NCBI GenBank assembly: GCA_006844765.1
Contig: SPJV01000074.1
Coordinates: 62,001-126,000 of the forward strand
Direction of reading: 5' to 3'
Length of the DNA stretch: 64,000 nucleotides
Source of the DNA: Alphaproteobacteria bacterium
Lineage (GTDB): Bacteria; Pseudomonadota; Alphaproteobacteria; UBA8366; Aestuariispiraceae
Numbering within the stretch: the first letter of the stretch is position 1; each line of letters starts with the position of its first letter. The notes beneath the pieces are model-generated. The model saw only the letters and a program-made list of their open reading frames with translations. It did not search any database and had not been told where the DNA came from. This document shows, in pieces, positions 1-8,306 of this stretch. A program made the position numbers and the translations under genes.

Positions 1-801
1 GGCTGGGCAATCGCGCGGCTTGAGTTCGATTTCTCCGACGACCAAACTTTTGCTACTTCAGGCCCGATTTCCAGTGCTTGTGTGGCCCCCGCCTACGATC
101 CCAGTTGTGCGTTTTTCAGGGAAACCGGATTGCCTTGGGTCAGCGCATTGAAGGGCAGACACGTTGCACAGGACTCGTGGATTGGATGGGATTACGGTGA
201 TAGCCGGCACATAAGCGTTACTGCGGTCGAAATACAACAATGGGATGGAGGCGCAAATCCGAACACTGTCTCAACCGTTGTTTTGGAGTATTCATTTGAC
301 GGTTTCGAATCTCACGCTGAAATCCTGGAATCGCTGACTCTGGTGAGAAACGAAAAACGGCTATTACTGACTTTGCAAGAGCATGAAATATATGCGCGCG
401 CTTGGCGTATTCGTGCCACCAGCGGAACAGACGGCGGCGCGTGGGGAATCCAACATCTCCGATTTTTAGAGATTGAGGAATTATTGGGATTAGAGCCGGT
501 ACCTGACGATATCCCAGTGGACAATTCGCTTCCCAAACCCGCACCGAGCGCGACTGTCGTTCCCGTCACATCTACCCCGAAAGTACCGGCCTCCTTTAAA
601 AACTCGGGGGACTGTACAGACAACGCGGTGGAAGAAAATGCTGCAAGGGCCGACCGGTTGATAGATGACTCCGTGACGGTCGTCCAGTTCGACGGCAATG
701 GCTACCGACGTTCGGCGACAAAACGTGACGGCAAGGTAGACGATACCACACTGATCGGCGACGGTAAGAAACGTAACATCAATGTTGAAAGCGAGAGCTG
801 A
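1..801 (+). CDS. Discoidin-like (F5/8 type C) domain protein, 5' end outside window
   Basis: The frame is open from base 1 (WAIARLEFDFSDD...), so the gene begins outside the window; a GTG at 82 is only an internal codon. The first ~150 visible residues look like a galactose-binding beta-sandwich: a W-x-G-W-D-Y-G pair of strands, then a repeated pattern ending in ARAWRIRATSG and WGIQHLRFLEIE, as in F5/8 type C or allantoicase-like domains. The tail (~90 residues) is charged and low in complexity, with no domain seen. It ends 14 bp before a glycosyltransferase and looks co-transcribed with it. A glycan-binding role or a fused N-terminal enzyme domain is inference, because the upstream part is missing. 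Confidence 0.7.
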   Translation, partial: GWAIARLEFDFSDDQTFATSGPISSACVAPAYDPSCAFFRETGLPWVSALKGRHVAQDSWIGWDYGDSRHISVTAVEIQQWDGGANPNTVSTVVLEYSFDGFESHAEILESLTLVRNEKRLLLTLQEHEIYARAWRIRATSGTDGGAWGIQHLRFLEIEELLGLEPVPDDIPVDNSLPKPAPSATVVPVTSTPKVPASFKNSGDCTDNAVEENAARADRLIDDSVTVVQFDGNGYRRSATKRDGKVDDTTLIGDGKKRNINVESES

Positions 802-815
802 AGGGAAACGACGAC

Positions 816-2027
816 GTGTCAACTGGTGACAAAAAAGCCCCCTCGACGGACGCCCGTTTAGACGACGGTTCTTATACGTTGGTAATACCGACCTATAGCC
901 GCCCGGCGCTCCTAGGTCGCTTGCTGAACTATCTTGTCTCATCGGGGTTGGAGGCACCGGTCACAATTCTCGATTCTAGCCCGAAGGAAGAAGCAGACCA
1001 AAACGCGGAGGTGATCGGCACCGTAGATCTGAATATCACTCATCTCAGATTCGATCCATCAATACACCCCTACGAAAAGGTGCGCGCAGGTTTGACTGCG
1101 CTGGATACAGAGTTTTTTTCGATGATCGCCGACGACGATTTAGTTGTCGTTCCTACATTGCGAAAACTTTTAGCCTTCATGAAGGCGAATCCCGACCATG
1201 CCGCTGCGCATGGCATGTACGTCAATTTCAGAGAGTTCGACGAATATTTCCAAATCAGTTACATCGAACAACGTGACATTGAAGTGACCGACGAAACACC
1301 GCTGGAACGCTTCAACTACGCTATGTCGTACTACAACGTCACTTTCTATGCGCTTCAGCGCCGAGAAATGGCGATTAAGGCCTTCGCCCCCGTTGATCGG
1401 TTCAACACAACGTTATGCGGGGAACTGGCCACAGGACTACTAACGGCCATACAAGGCAAGGTAAAGCGCCTGGACGCTTTTTATATTGGCCGAAACACGG
1501 ATGAATCCCTGGGGTATTCCGGCTGGCATCCACACCAATTGTTAGCGGACAGCCCGCAAAAGCTGTTCAAAGACTACAAGAACTTCCGTGCTGTTATTTT
1601 GGAGACGCTGCGCGAAACCGACCGTGACTTGCACAAAGACGCGGAGGATATAGTCGATCTGATTGGCCTAAGATACATTTCCCCGTTCTTAAAACAGGAA
1701 CATCTTGAGTTTATGATCTGCGAGAAGCTTTTCGGTGACCGGGATAGTCGGACCGTTTATACGAATTTCTGGAACAAGTATGTCCGCCCTCAACGACCGG
1801 AAATAGAACAAACTATGTTGTTCCACGACGATGGAAACACCTTCTTTCCAGGAGTACAACACATCACCGATCCACCGCGTGACTATGTCATCTCTCGCGA
1901 CACGATGCATGGTGAGCGGCGTTATCTTATTCACAACGAGTTTTTCTTTCCGGACATCGTCCAGAAACTTTGTACCCTTTCGCGCCACCAAACAGAGTTT
2001 ATGCTGTCCGAATTCGATCACTATTGA
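816..2027 (+). CDS. Glycosyltransferase, GT-A fold, TIGR00180-like
   Basis: A 403-residue cytosolic protein with a GTG start. The N-terminal motif LVIPTYSRP (residues 22-30) is the first beta-strand/loop of GT-A inverting transferases, and MIADDDLVV carries the metal/nucleotide-binding DDD at about residues 106-108. The arrangement and length resemble TIGR00180-type glycosyltransferases of surface-polysaccharide loci rather than classical GT2 enzymes. The C-terminal ~200 residues are helical and family specific. It probably adds a sugar to a lipid-linked or protein-linked glycan; donor and acceptor cannot be read. It follows the discoidin-like gene by 14 bp and lies upstream of the CDP-sugar genes, so the CDP-hexose made downstream is a natural candidate donor (inference). 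Confidence 0.8.
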   Translation: MSTGDKKAPSTDARLDDGSYTLVIPTYSRPALLGRLLNYLVSSGLEAPVTILDSSPKEEADQNAEVIGTVDLNITHLRFDPSIHPYEKVRAGLTALDTEFFSMIADDDLVVVPTLRKLLAFMKANPDHAAAHGMYVNFREFDEYFQISYIEQRDIEVTDETPLERFNYAMSYYNVTFYALQRREMAIKAFAPVDRFNTTLCGELATGLLTAIQGKVKRLDAFYIGRNTDESLGYSGWHPHQLLADSPQKLFKDYKNFRAVILETLRETDRDLHKDAEDIVDLIGLRYISPFLKQEHLEFMICEKLFGDRDSRTVYTNFWNKYVRPQRPEIEQTMLFHDDGNTFFPGVQHITDPPRDYVISRDTMHGERRYLIHNEFFFPDIVQKLCTLSRHQTEFMLSEFDHY

Positions 2028-2063
2028 TTTCACCAAAGTGGTTAGGGCTGACACTTAAAGCGC

Positions 2064-2885
2064 GTGGCTTTTCGAAGTAGTTCGAACCGGGAACTGAGAA
2101 TGCAACGACGTAAGCTGATCAATATCATGGTCCCCGATACGCCCTATCAAGCCATCTCGGATTTGGCGAAGCGTCTAGTCGCAACAAAGGCGATAGTCAG
2201 CCTTGATGCCTTTCTAGACCAGCATTTGGAGCCACTGGCACCGGAAATTGAAGTTATCAATTTACACGGCAGCTTGACAGCGTTACCGGTATTGCCGGAA
2301 CCGGCGTTCCCGGTGTTTTTCGTCAGGCCGGGATGGGACTATTTCGTGGACAGCTACAATGGCCACGCGCACAACCCGAATAGCCCAGCCCATTGGTTTG
2401 CCAGCACCGTTTCCATGTCAGAATATGCCGAGCACCTATGCAGCCTTCGACAGAACAATTTTCAAACCCGATGGTTGATCGGGCCGCACGGGTTGAATGA
2501 AGTCATCCTCGACATGACAGCATTGAGCCATGTTGTGAATGTTATCGAAGCATCAGATGGCCTGGTTATTCCACAGGAACATGTACAAGAAGGATTGATC
2601 TTGTTGGCACATAGAATGGGCTGGCCCATCAACGCATTTCCTAAGCTGGACTTGCCGAAGTCCCCCCAAATAACCTCCCCGGAAGGTGAAGCGCTGCAAG
2701 AGACTGTGACCCAAGTGAACCACCTTGATCAGAAACTGTATCGCTACGCCACCATACGACTGCAGCGACAAATCGTGGAGAGCGGTTTGGACATTAGGAA
2801 GATCATAGATACCCAACACCGACTAAAATTAGCCGAGTCCGTCGCCAATGATACAAGCTCCAAAGGCTCTCAACATGGAATTTGA
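2064..2885 (+). CDS. Sulfotransferase-like protein, degenerate PAPS site
   Basis: 273 residues from a GTG; an ATG at 2100 preceded by GGGAA is an equally good start. The middle resembles carbohydrate sulfotransferases of the heparan 2-O / Sulfotransfer_2 type: FVRPGWDYFVDSYN lies where R-D-P-x-x-R-x-x-S-x-Y is expected, SMSEYAEHL and NFQTRWLIG match the conserved S-L-E-E-Y and N-x-Q-T-R-x-L-x-G blocks, and NHLDQKLYRYA matches the C-terminal N-x-x-D-x-x-L-Y-x-x-A block. However, the PAPS 5'-phosphosulfate loop (usually H-I-P-K-T-G-G-T-S) reads IMVPDTPYQAIS, so binding of PAPS is doubtful. It may be a diverged transferase or a dead relative. The last bases overlap the next gene by 11 nt. Confidence 0.55.
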   Translation: MAFRSSSNRELRMQRRKLINIMVPDTPYQAISDLAKRLVATKAIVSLDAFLDQHLEPLAPEIEVINLHGSLTALPVLPEPAFPVFFVRPGWDYFVDSYNGHAHNPNSPAHWFASTVSMSEYAEHLCSLRQNNFQTRWLIGPHGLNEVILDMTALSHVVNVIEASDGLVIPQEHVQEGLILLAHRMGWPINAFPKLDLPKSPQITSPEGEALQETVTQVNHLDQKLYRYATIRLQRQIVESGLDIRKIIDTQHRLKLAESVANDTSSKGSQHGI

Positions 2886-3438
2886 AGAAACGCCTCTTTC
2901 AGGCCTATTTCTAGTCCATAGTACCGTACATGCCGACACGCGCGGTGCCTTCATGCGATCATTCTGCCAAAAGAGCTTCGCCGATATGGATCTGACATTC
3001 ACGCCCAGCCAATGGAGCTTATCGCAAAACCATAAATCCGGCACGGTTAGAGGATTACACCTACAGGGCCGTACCGGTGAGGAAACCAAGCTAGTGCGGT
3101 GCGTAAGTGGTAAAATTTACGATGTCGCGGTGGACATCCGGAAACACTCATCGACCTTTGGCAAGTGGTTCGCGACCATATTGGAAGAGAATGATGGAAT
3201 AGCATTGTATATTCCTGAAGGATTTGCCCATGGATTCCAAACTTTGGTGGACATTACAACTGTTTCCTACGCCATCTCGCCCGACTATACTCCGAATATG
3301 GCGCTCGGCATTAACTGGTCGGACCCAGATTTAGCGATAGATTGGCCGTCAACACCGCCATCAGTCCTGTCCGAACGGGATGCGGCACTGCCGTCCCTTG
3401 GAACTTATATAACTCAACTGGACCACCCAGTGGACTAG
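2875..3438 (+). CDS. rfbC: dTDP-4-dehydrorhamnose 3,5-epimerase-like (RmlC/RfbC family) sugar epimerase
   Basis: A cupin epimerase of 187 residues, the usual RmlC length. VRGLHLQ (58-64) has the catalytic His62 and FAHGF is the second conserved block; RGAFMRSF near residue 23 is the N-terminal substrate loop. I chose the ATG at 2875 because AAAGG lies 8 nt upstream and residue 1 then aligns with family N-termini; an ATG at 2848 would add nine residues deeper into the upstream gene. The neighbours are RfbF and RfbG, which make CDP-4-keto-6-deoxyglucose, and no RmlA/B/D is in view. It therefore more likely epimerises C3 and/or C5 of the CDP sugar than of dTDP-4-keto-rhamnose. That substrate call is inference. 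Confidence 0.85.
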   Translation: MEFEETPLSGLFLVHSTVHADTRGAFMRSFCQKSFADMDLTFTPSQWSLSQNHKSGTVRGLHLQGRTGEETKLVRCVSGKIYDVAVDIRKHSSTFGKWFATILEENDGIALYIPEGFAHGFQTLVDITTVSYAISPDYTPNMALGINWSDPDLAIDWPSTPPSVLSERDAALPSLGTYITQLDHPVD

Positions 3439-3465
3439 AATTAAGAAGATGGGAGTTTCCGACCA

Positions 3466-4233
3466 ATGAAATTAGTCGTGCTTGCTGGCGGATTCGGCAC
3501 TCGGATATCCGAGGAAAGCGATCTGAAACCGAAGCCGCTACTCGAAATCGGCGGCATGCCGATTCTTTTGCATATAATGAAATCCTATGCGGCACACGGC
3601 GTCACAGACTTCATTATTTGCGCTGGCTACAAGGGGTATATGATCAAGGAGTATTTTACGAATCTCTTGCTGCATCACTCGGATATTCTGATCGACTGTG
3701 CGACGGGGGAAATTGAATACACGAATCCAGTTAAATTGGATTGGACGGTGCGGGTGGTCGACACCGGGCAAGATAGTATGACAGGCGGTCGGATCGGGCG
3801 CATCCGTGACTATGTTGGTGACGAGACATTTTGCATGACCTATGGCGACGGGGTCAGCGATATCGACATCAAGGATGAAATCGCTTTCCATAAAGCGCAC
3901 GGACTACAAGCGACCATGGCGGCGGTCGCTCCCCCCGGTCGGTTCGGTGCATTGAAAATGAACGACTATATCGTTGAAGAATTTGTCGAAAAACCCGTCG
4001 GCGGCGAAGGACTTATCAACGGAGGTTTTTTTGTTTTGGAGCCCGCAGTGTTCGATCTGATTCAGGGTGATGATACGATTTGGGAACGCTATCCGCTCGA
4101 GACACTTGCCCGCACCAAACAGTTGGCAGCCTACCGGCATGACGGTTTTTGGCAACCAATGGATACGCTTCGTGATAAACGGCAGCTTGAAAAACACTGG
4201 GTAGAAGGTGCCCCATGGAAAAATTGGGAATGA
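3466..4233 (+). CDS. rfbF: Glucose-1-phosphate cytidylyltransferase
   Basis: A 255-residue nucleotidyltransferase, matching the ~257 of RfbF/DdhA. The signature AGGFGTR (7-13) and KPLLEIGGMPILLHIM bind CTP and sugar phosphate, and MTYGDGVSDID holds the metal-binding Asp. YRHDGFWQPMDTLRDK near the C-terminus is typical of the cytidylyl subfamily and separates it from RmlA. It makes CDP-glucose from CTP and glucose-1-phosphate in the cytosol, the first step of the CDP-6-deoxyhexose branch. It lies 27 bp after the RfbC-like gene and overlaps rfbG by 19 nt, a sign of translational coupling. Confidence 0.95.
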   Translation: MKLVVLAGGFGTRISEESDLKPKPLLEIGGMPILLHIMKSYAAHGVTDFIICAGYKGYMIKEYFTNLLLHHSDILIDCATGEIEYTNPVKLDWTVRVVDTGQDSMTGGRIGRIRDYVGDETFCMTYGDGVSDIDIKDEIAFHKAHGLQATMAAVAPPGRFGALKMNDYIVEEFVEKPVGGEGLINGGFFVLEPAVFDLIQGDDTIWERYPLETLARTKQLAAYRHDGFWQPMDTLRDKRQLEKHWVEGAPWKNWE

Positions 4234-5294
4234 TTTTTGACCGGGACGCCATCAGCGGTAAGTGTTTCCTTATAACCGGCGACACCGGGTTCAAAGGCGC
4301 TTGGTTGTGCCGTCTCCTCACCCGATTGGATGCACAGGTAGTTGGCATCGGGCTCCCTTTGGAAAGTGATCCATGTTTATTTGACCTAATGCATTCGACT
4401 GACTTCGTCGAACACCACACAGTTGATATCCGCGATACCGATAAAATTACGGCAATCGTCGAGAATACCGCTCCCGACTTCGTCATTCACATGGCGGCAC
4501 AGGCCCTGGTTCAACGCGGGTTTCGTGAGCCAGCAAAAACTTTCTCTGTCAACGTCATGGGCACCGTCACGATTCTGGAGGCAGTTGCGAAATCACGGAT
4601 CCCCCCGGCGGGGACACTGATCGTCACCAGTGACAAAGTCTACAAGAACGACGAATCCGGCCGCCACTTTGATGAGGATGAACCATTGGGTGGCGAAGAC
4701 CCCTATAGTGCCTCGAAAGCGGCCGCGGAGCATGTCGTCGTTTCCATGCGGACGGCCTACCCTGATTGCGGACCCCTTCTCGTCGCACGGGCCGGGAACG
4801 TCATTGGCGGTGGTGATTGGGCTGCAAACCGGTTGATCCCTGACTTCTATCAATCACTGTGCGCAGGAACGGAGATCGCCTTGCGTAATCCCGACGCGGT
4901 TCGTCCCTGGCAACATGTGCTGGACGTCCTGAACGGCTATCTCGTCTATCTGACAGCTGTCGCCCGACCAGGAGCCCCGAAACCAGAAACTATGAATTTC
5001 GGGCCTGGTGAGGATGCTACGTTACCAACGGTTCGAGAAGTCGTCGAAATTTTAGGCCAAGCCATGATTGACCGCGCGGATGTATGGGTCCACGATAAAG
5101 CGTTTTACCCGCCTGAGAGCACATTGTTGCGTCTGGACACGTCGCGCGCGCGGAATTTCCTGGGTTGGAGCACGAAGCTAGACCAATCCGCCACTATTTC
5201 CTGGACCGCCGATTGGTATCAAGCATTCAAAGACGGTGTATCGGCAACAGAACTCGTCGACCAGCAGATCGACCTTTTTCTGGCAAATACGTGA
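4215..5294 (+). CDS. rfbG: CDP-glucose 4,6-dehydratase
   Basis: A 359-residue extended SDR. The NAD-binding motif is TGDTGFKG (21-28), the RfbG-specific form of TGxxGxxG, and the catalytic pair is Y164/K168 in YSASK; TSDKVYKN carries the catalytic Ser/Thr-Asp-Lys segment. It converts CDP-glucose to CDP-4-keto-6-deoxyglucose. The start lies within the last 19 nt of rfbF, preceded by GAAGGTG. Its stop shares GTGA with the next gene. No RfbH-type 3-dehydrase follows, so a 3,6-dideoxy sugar is not indicated; the local set suggests a CDP-6-deoxyhexose finished by epimerase and 4-reductase. Confidence 0.95.
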   Translation: MEKLGMIFDRDAISGKCFLITGDTGFKGAWLCRLLTRLDAQVVGIGLPLESDPCLFDLMHSTDFVEHHTVDIRDTDKITAIVENTAPDFVIHMAAQALVQRGFREPAKTFSVNVMGTVTILEAVAKSRIPPAGTLIVTSDKVYKNDESGRHFDEDEPLGGEDPYSASKAAAEHVVVSMRTAYPDCGPLLVARAGNVIGGGDWAANRLIPDFYQSLCAGTEIALRNPDAVRPWQHVLDVLNGYLVYLTAVARPGAPKPETMNFGPGEDATLPTVREVVEILGQAMIDRADVWVHDKAFYPPESTLLRLDTSRARNFLGWSTKLDQSATISWTADWYQAFKDGVSATELVDQQIDLFLANT

Positions 5295-6226
5295 CTCTAA
5301 ACCACGAACGGAAACAGGTGTCTCCAGTCATCGCGGTAACCGGTGCGTCCGGCTTTATCGGCCGACAAGTGGTAGCCGCACTGAACCGTGCAAACGTAGA
5401 CCTAGTCGAGATATCAAGAACACAACCTGGTTCAGTATCCGGTCGCCATACTATTCGAGCAAACCTTCTTGAGGCTCAGGGACGTGAGTATGCCTGCTCG
5501 GTTCGAGCGGAAATTCTTATCCATCTTGCATGGGATGTAAGCCCAGGTTTCTGGACGGCAGAGAGTAATGAACAATGGCTATCGGCGTCGTACGACTTGG
5601 TCCGCCGCTTTTGGGAGAAGGGTGGCAAAAAGGTCGTTCTAGCCGGAACTTGTGCCGAATACGCATTCGACAAAGCAAAAACAACTCCGCTCAGCGAGGC
5701 CCGCTCGCCTTTCGTGCCCAGCACCCGGTACGGTCAGGCGAAACTGGCACTACGCCAAAAACTGGAAAAGCTACGCGATGGGCAGGATGATGTTGAGCTA
5801 TCATCAGGTCTAATCTTCTTCCCGTTTGGCCCAGGTGAGCTGGTAAACCGGCTGGTCCCAACCGTGATCCGTGCGTGCCTTGCCGGAGAAACGCCAAAAC
5901 TGACATCCGGCTGTCAATTGCGTGACTTCATAGATTCTTGGACCACCGGCCAGGCTTTCGCCGATCTGGCTCTGTCGGATGTTCAGGGGCCTGTCAACAT
6001 CGGCTCCGGACGGTCCCAAGCCCTTCGTAACTTCGTCTCCACGATAAAAGACAGGATAAACCCTGCGCTGCCACTCGAATTTGGTGCAATCCCGGACCGA
6101 GCCGACGAGCCGCCGTGTCTAGTTGCCGATGTCGGGCGACTTGTGAACGAAGTCGGCCATCGAAGGATCCAATCTGAACATGACGCCATTGACGATACCA
6201 TCGCCTACTGGCGCGCATTGAGTTAA
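5291..6226 (+). CDS. NAD(P)-dependent sugar epimerase/reductase (SDR), likely final CDP-sugar step
   Basis: An extended SDR of 311 residues from the GTG at 5291, which overlaps the rfbG stop as GTGA. The frame is open further upstream, but that part lies within rfbG and lacks a good start. VTGASGFIGR is the Rossmann loop at residues ~15-24, LAGTCAEY supplies the catalytic Ser/Thr region, and RYGQAK holds the Tyr/Lys pair. The C-terminus (RDFIDSWTTGQAFADLAL, NIGSG) is normal for NDP-sugar SDRs. After RfbF, RfbG and an epimerase, a 4-ketoreductase giving a CDP-6-deoxyhexose is expected. It could instead be a further epimerase. It is the last gene of the + strand operon. Confidence 0.8.
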   Translation: MTLNHERKQVSPVIAVTGASGFIGRQVVAALNRANVDLVEISRTQPGSVSGRHTIRANLLEAQGREYACSVRAEILIHLAWDVSPGFWTAESNEQWLSASYDLVRRFWEKGGKKVVLAGTCAEYAFDKAKTTPLSEARSPFVPSTRYGQAKLALRQKLEKLRDGQDDVELSSGLIFFPFGPGELVNRLVPTVIRACLAGETPKLTSGCQLRDFIDSWTTGQAFADLALSDVQGPVNIGSGRSQALRNFVSTIKDRINPALPLEFGAIPDRADEPPCLVADVGRLVNEVGHRRIQSEHDAIDDTIAYWRALS

Positions 6227-6256
6227 CGGCGTCACAGCGGCAAAAATCGCCCAATT

Positions 6257-6766
6257 TCAGCAAACAATAGTTCCATTCATCAGCCGTACATTCCAATGCT
6301 GCCATAAAACGAAGGAATCGTAGGGCGTCACGCGTTCCTGCGCGAGCAATCGTTCACCCGGCAAGAATTCCGCCCGCTGCCCTTCTCCCAAACCAATATC
6401 AGCGGAGATTTCAGGTTCTACCTGGATTTCAAAAAAGAACCGCTCAACGCTACCGTACCCGAACGGGCGAAAATCCAGGTTCAAAGTACAAAACTCACGA
6501 AGTTGGTTTTCCTGAAACTTGATGCCTATTTCTTCGTACAACTCACGGACGGCACAGGCCAAGATGGTTTCATCATCATGCGCTGCGCCACCGAACAATC
6601 CATAATGACCGGGATAAAATATGCCCGGAATATCGTCACGTAATTGCATCAAATATTCGCCGCCAGCCGTCCAGAGGATGATAGCTGCCGCCGGTTCGGG
6701 TCGCAAAACACCAGTGCGCGGGAACGAAGATAAAAGGGGCATCTTAGTTGCGTCATTGTTTGTCAT
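6257..6766 (-). CDS. Nudix hydrolase
   Basis: A 169-residue protein with a complete Nudix box: G-AAHDD-E-x7-RELYEEIG fits GX5EX7REUXEEXGU exactly, so the metal-dependent diphosphate hydrolysis centre is intact. It is preceded by AAAIILW and YLMQLRDD, the first strands of the fold. I chose the ATG at 6766; an open extension to 6859 adds 31 residues unlike the family, and an ATG at 6742 is also possible. It is convergent with the CDP-sugar operon and adjacent to an IS graveyard. The substrate is unknown; hydrolysis of an NDP-sugar would suit the location but is inference. Confidence 0.85.
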   Translation of the reverse strand: MTNNDATKMPLLSSFPRTGVLRPEPAAAIILWTAGGEYLMQLRDDIPGIFYPGHYGLFGGAAHDDETILACAVRELYEEIGIKFQENQLREFCTLNLDFRPFGYGSVERFFFEIQVEPEISADIGLGEGQRAEFLPGERLLAQERVTPYDSFVLWQHWNVRLMNGTIVC

Positions 6767-6875
6767 CGTCTTGCACGGATCCGGCTGGTATTGAAATGAT
6801 GGGGTGGAGGCCTCCACCTGACGGCATTGAACATGCCATAGTGGTTTTTCAGGAACCAATCAGAGGGAGGCATCC

Positions 6876-7096
6876 ATGTCCTAGATTAGCATGGTGGCGA
6901 TTGACCTTGCCAAGCGGAGTTTTCAGGTTTGCAGCGTTGATCAGCAAGGCCTTGTTGTTTTCAACCGCTCTTTTTCGCGTTCGAGGCTTCAGTAGTTTTT
7001 GGCTGGTTGGGGCCGGTGCATTCTCGCGATGGAGGCCTGTGCGACAAGCCATCATTGGGGCCGTTTAGCGCAATCATGCGACCATGATGTAAGGCT
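6876..7096 (+). pseudogene. IS110-family transposase, N-terminal remnant
   Basis: Reading from ATG 6876 gives MS-stop-ISMVAIDLAKRSFQV, then a second stop after SRSRLQ, then FLAGWGRC, ILAMEACATSHHWGR and HDVRL. These are the RuvC-like N-terminal blocks of IS110 transposases (GIDLAK...FQV, MEACGSAHHWAR). Homology stops at HDVRL exactly where the left inverted repeat of the IS481 element begins at 7097. The gene is dead (two stops, truncated) and was an insertion target. The rest of the IS110 gene is not visible on the other side of the IS481 element. Confidence 0.75.
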
Positions 7097-8096
7097 TGTA
7101 GATATGCCGTTACTCGCGGGACATTCCCTTTAACCTCCCAAGTTTGGGATGAAGGAGATGTTCATGACAAAGGATCAACGCGAGATACGCCGCAAACCCC
7201 GGATACTACGATATGCCGAGGAGATCGGCAGTGTGGTCAAAGCCTGTCGCTATTTTGGTGTCGGGCGTTCTAGTTTTTATCGCTGGCGTCAGGCTTATGC
7301 TGAGCGCGGCGAAACTGGCCAGATCAATGCGCCGCCCATCCCCAAATGGCACGCCAATAGAACCCCTCCCGAACGCGAAGAGAAGGTACTCTATCTGCGT
7401 CGCAAATATCACCGCGGTCCAATGCGGATCGTTTGGTATCTGGCTCGATATCACAACATCAAGATATCTGTCTCGACAGTCTCGCGCATCCTGCGCCGCC
7501 ACGGCTTGAACCGTCTTCCGCGCGGCACGCGCATACGCAAGGTCCACACCAAGCGCTACCAGAAGCAAGTCCCGGATCACCACATTCAAATGGACGTTAA
7601 GTTCCTGACTTTCATGAGCAAAAAGGGTGAGAAGGTGCTGCGGTTCCAATACACCGCCATCGATGACACAACGCGGGTTCGCGCGCTGAGGGTCTATGAG
7701 AAGCACACTCAAGCCAACGCGATCAGCTTTGTGGATCACATCATCGAAAAGTTCCCGTTCCGCATCAGAGAAATCCGTACCGACAATGGCCATGAATTCC
7801 AGGCAAAGTTCCACTGGCACGTCGAGGAGCTTGGCATTCGACATGCCTACATCAAACGCGGCACGCCGCAACTCAACGGCAAAGTAGAACGATCGCACAG
7901 ATCAGACGGGCAGGAGTTCTATCAACTCCTCAGCTACAAAGACGACGTCGATCTCGAAGCAATACTGAACGAATGGGAACGTTTCTACAACTTCCACAGG
8001 CCCCACGGCGCACACAATGGAAAGACACCTTACGAAGCACTCAGAGAAAAGCTATAATCAACAAATCGGATGTCCTGCGACTAACAGCACCTTACA
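7097..8096 (+). mobile_element. IS481-family insertion sequence, complete, 1000 bp
   Basis: Imperfect inverted repeats of 27-28 bp bound the element: the left end 7097-7124 begins TGTAGATATGCCGTTA and the right end 8070-8096, read in reverse complement, begins TGTAAGGTGCTGTTAG; both finish CGCRGGACAT. Between them is a single transposase gene. Total length of 1.0 kb is normal for the family. The left end sits inside an IS110 gene and the right end abuts an IS3-type fragment. I see no clear target duplication beyond CT. Confidence 0.85.
7164..8057 (+). CDS. IS481-family transposase (DDE)
   Basis: Intact 297-residue transposase. An N-terminal helix-turn-helix (SVVKACRYFGVGRSSFYRW, ~20-38) is followed by an rve integrase core with the DDE residues in HIQMDVKF, RTDNGHEF and NGKVERSHR, and a C-terminal FYNFHRPHGA/ GKTPYEAL block. 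I chose ATG 7164 because AAGGAG stands 6 nt upstream; the ATG at 7149 lies before that ribosome site. No stops or frameshifts, so the element may still be active. Confidence 0.92.
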   Translation: MTKDQREIRRKPRILRYAEEIGSVVKACRYFGVGRSSFYRWRQAYAERGETGQINAPPIPKWHANRTPPEREEKVLYLRRKYHRGPMRIVWYLARYHNIKISVSTVSRILRRHGLNRLPRGTRIRKVHTKRYQKQVPDHHIQMDVKFLTFMSKKGEKVLRFQYTAIDDTTRVRALRVYEKHTQANAISFVDHIIEKFPFRIREIRTDNGHEFQAKFHWHVEELGIRHAYIKRGTPQLNGKVERSHRSDGQEFYQLLSYKDDVDLEAILNEWERFYNFHRPHGAHNGKTPYEALREKL

Positions 8097-8306
8097 CTCG
8101 AAAAGCTCAGCATCCCGAAGACGACGTTCTATCGCTCGTATGACCGCTACCAATCCCTCGGCGAGGCCGGGCTCGAAGACCGCAACAGCTATCCGGGCCG
8201 GATCTGGAACCGCATCCTGGACAAGATCCGCGCCGAGATTATCGACATGGCCCTGGAGGAGACGGAACTGTCGCCCCGGGAGCTGGCTGTCAGGTTCACA
8301 CTCTAA
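8097..8306 (+). pseudogene. IS3-type transposase, N-terminal fragment
   Basis: One frame reads LEKLSIPKTTFYRSYDRY, then GLEDRNSYPGRIWNRIL, then ALEETELSPRELAVRFTL followed by a stop. This is the helix-turn-helix and linker region of a class of IS3 transposases (WNRIPD...LALE.PELSPRELAVRF). It starts directly at the right end of the IS481 element and stops before any catalytic residue, so it is a remnant. Confidence 0.65.

Noticed and set aside
5165..5290. Upstream extension of the SDR after rfbG
   Set aside because: Lies within rfbG; the GTG at 5291 overlapping the stop is the better start.
6849..7068. 106-residue frame over the IS110 region
   Set aside because: Different frame from the IS110 homology; not a gene.
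7206..7898. 230-residue minus-strand frame
   Set aside because: Antisense shadow of the IS481 transposase.
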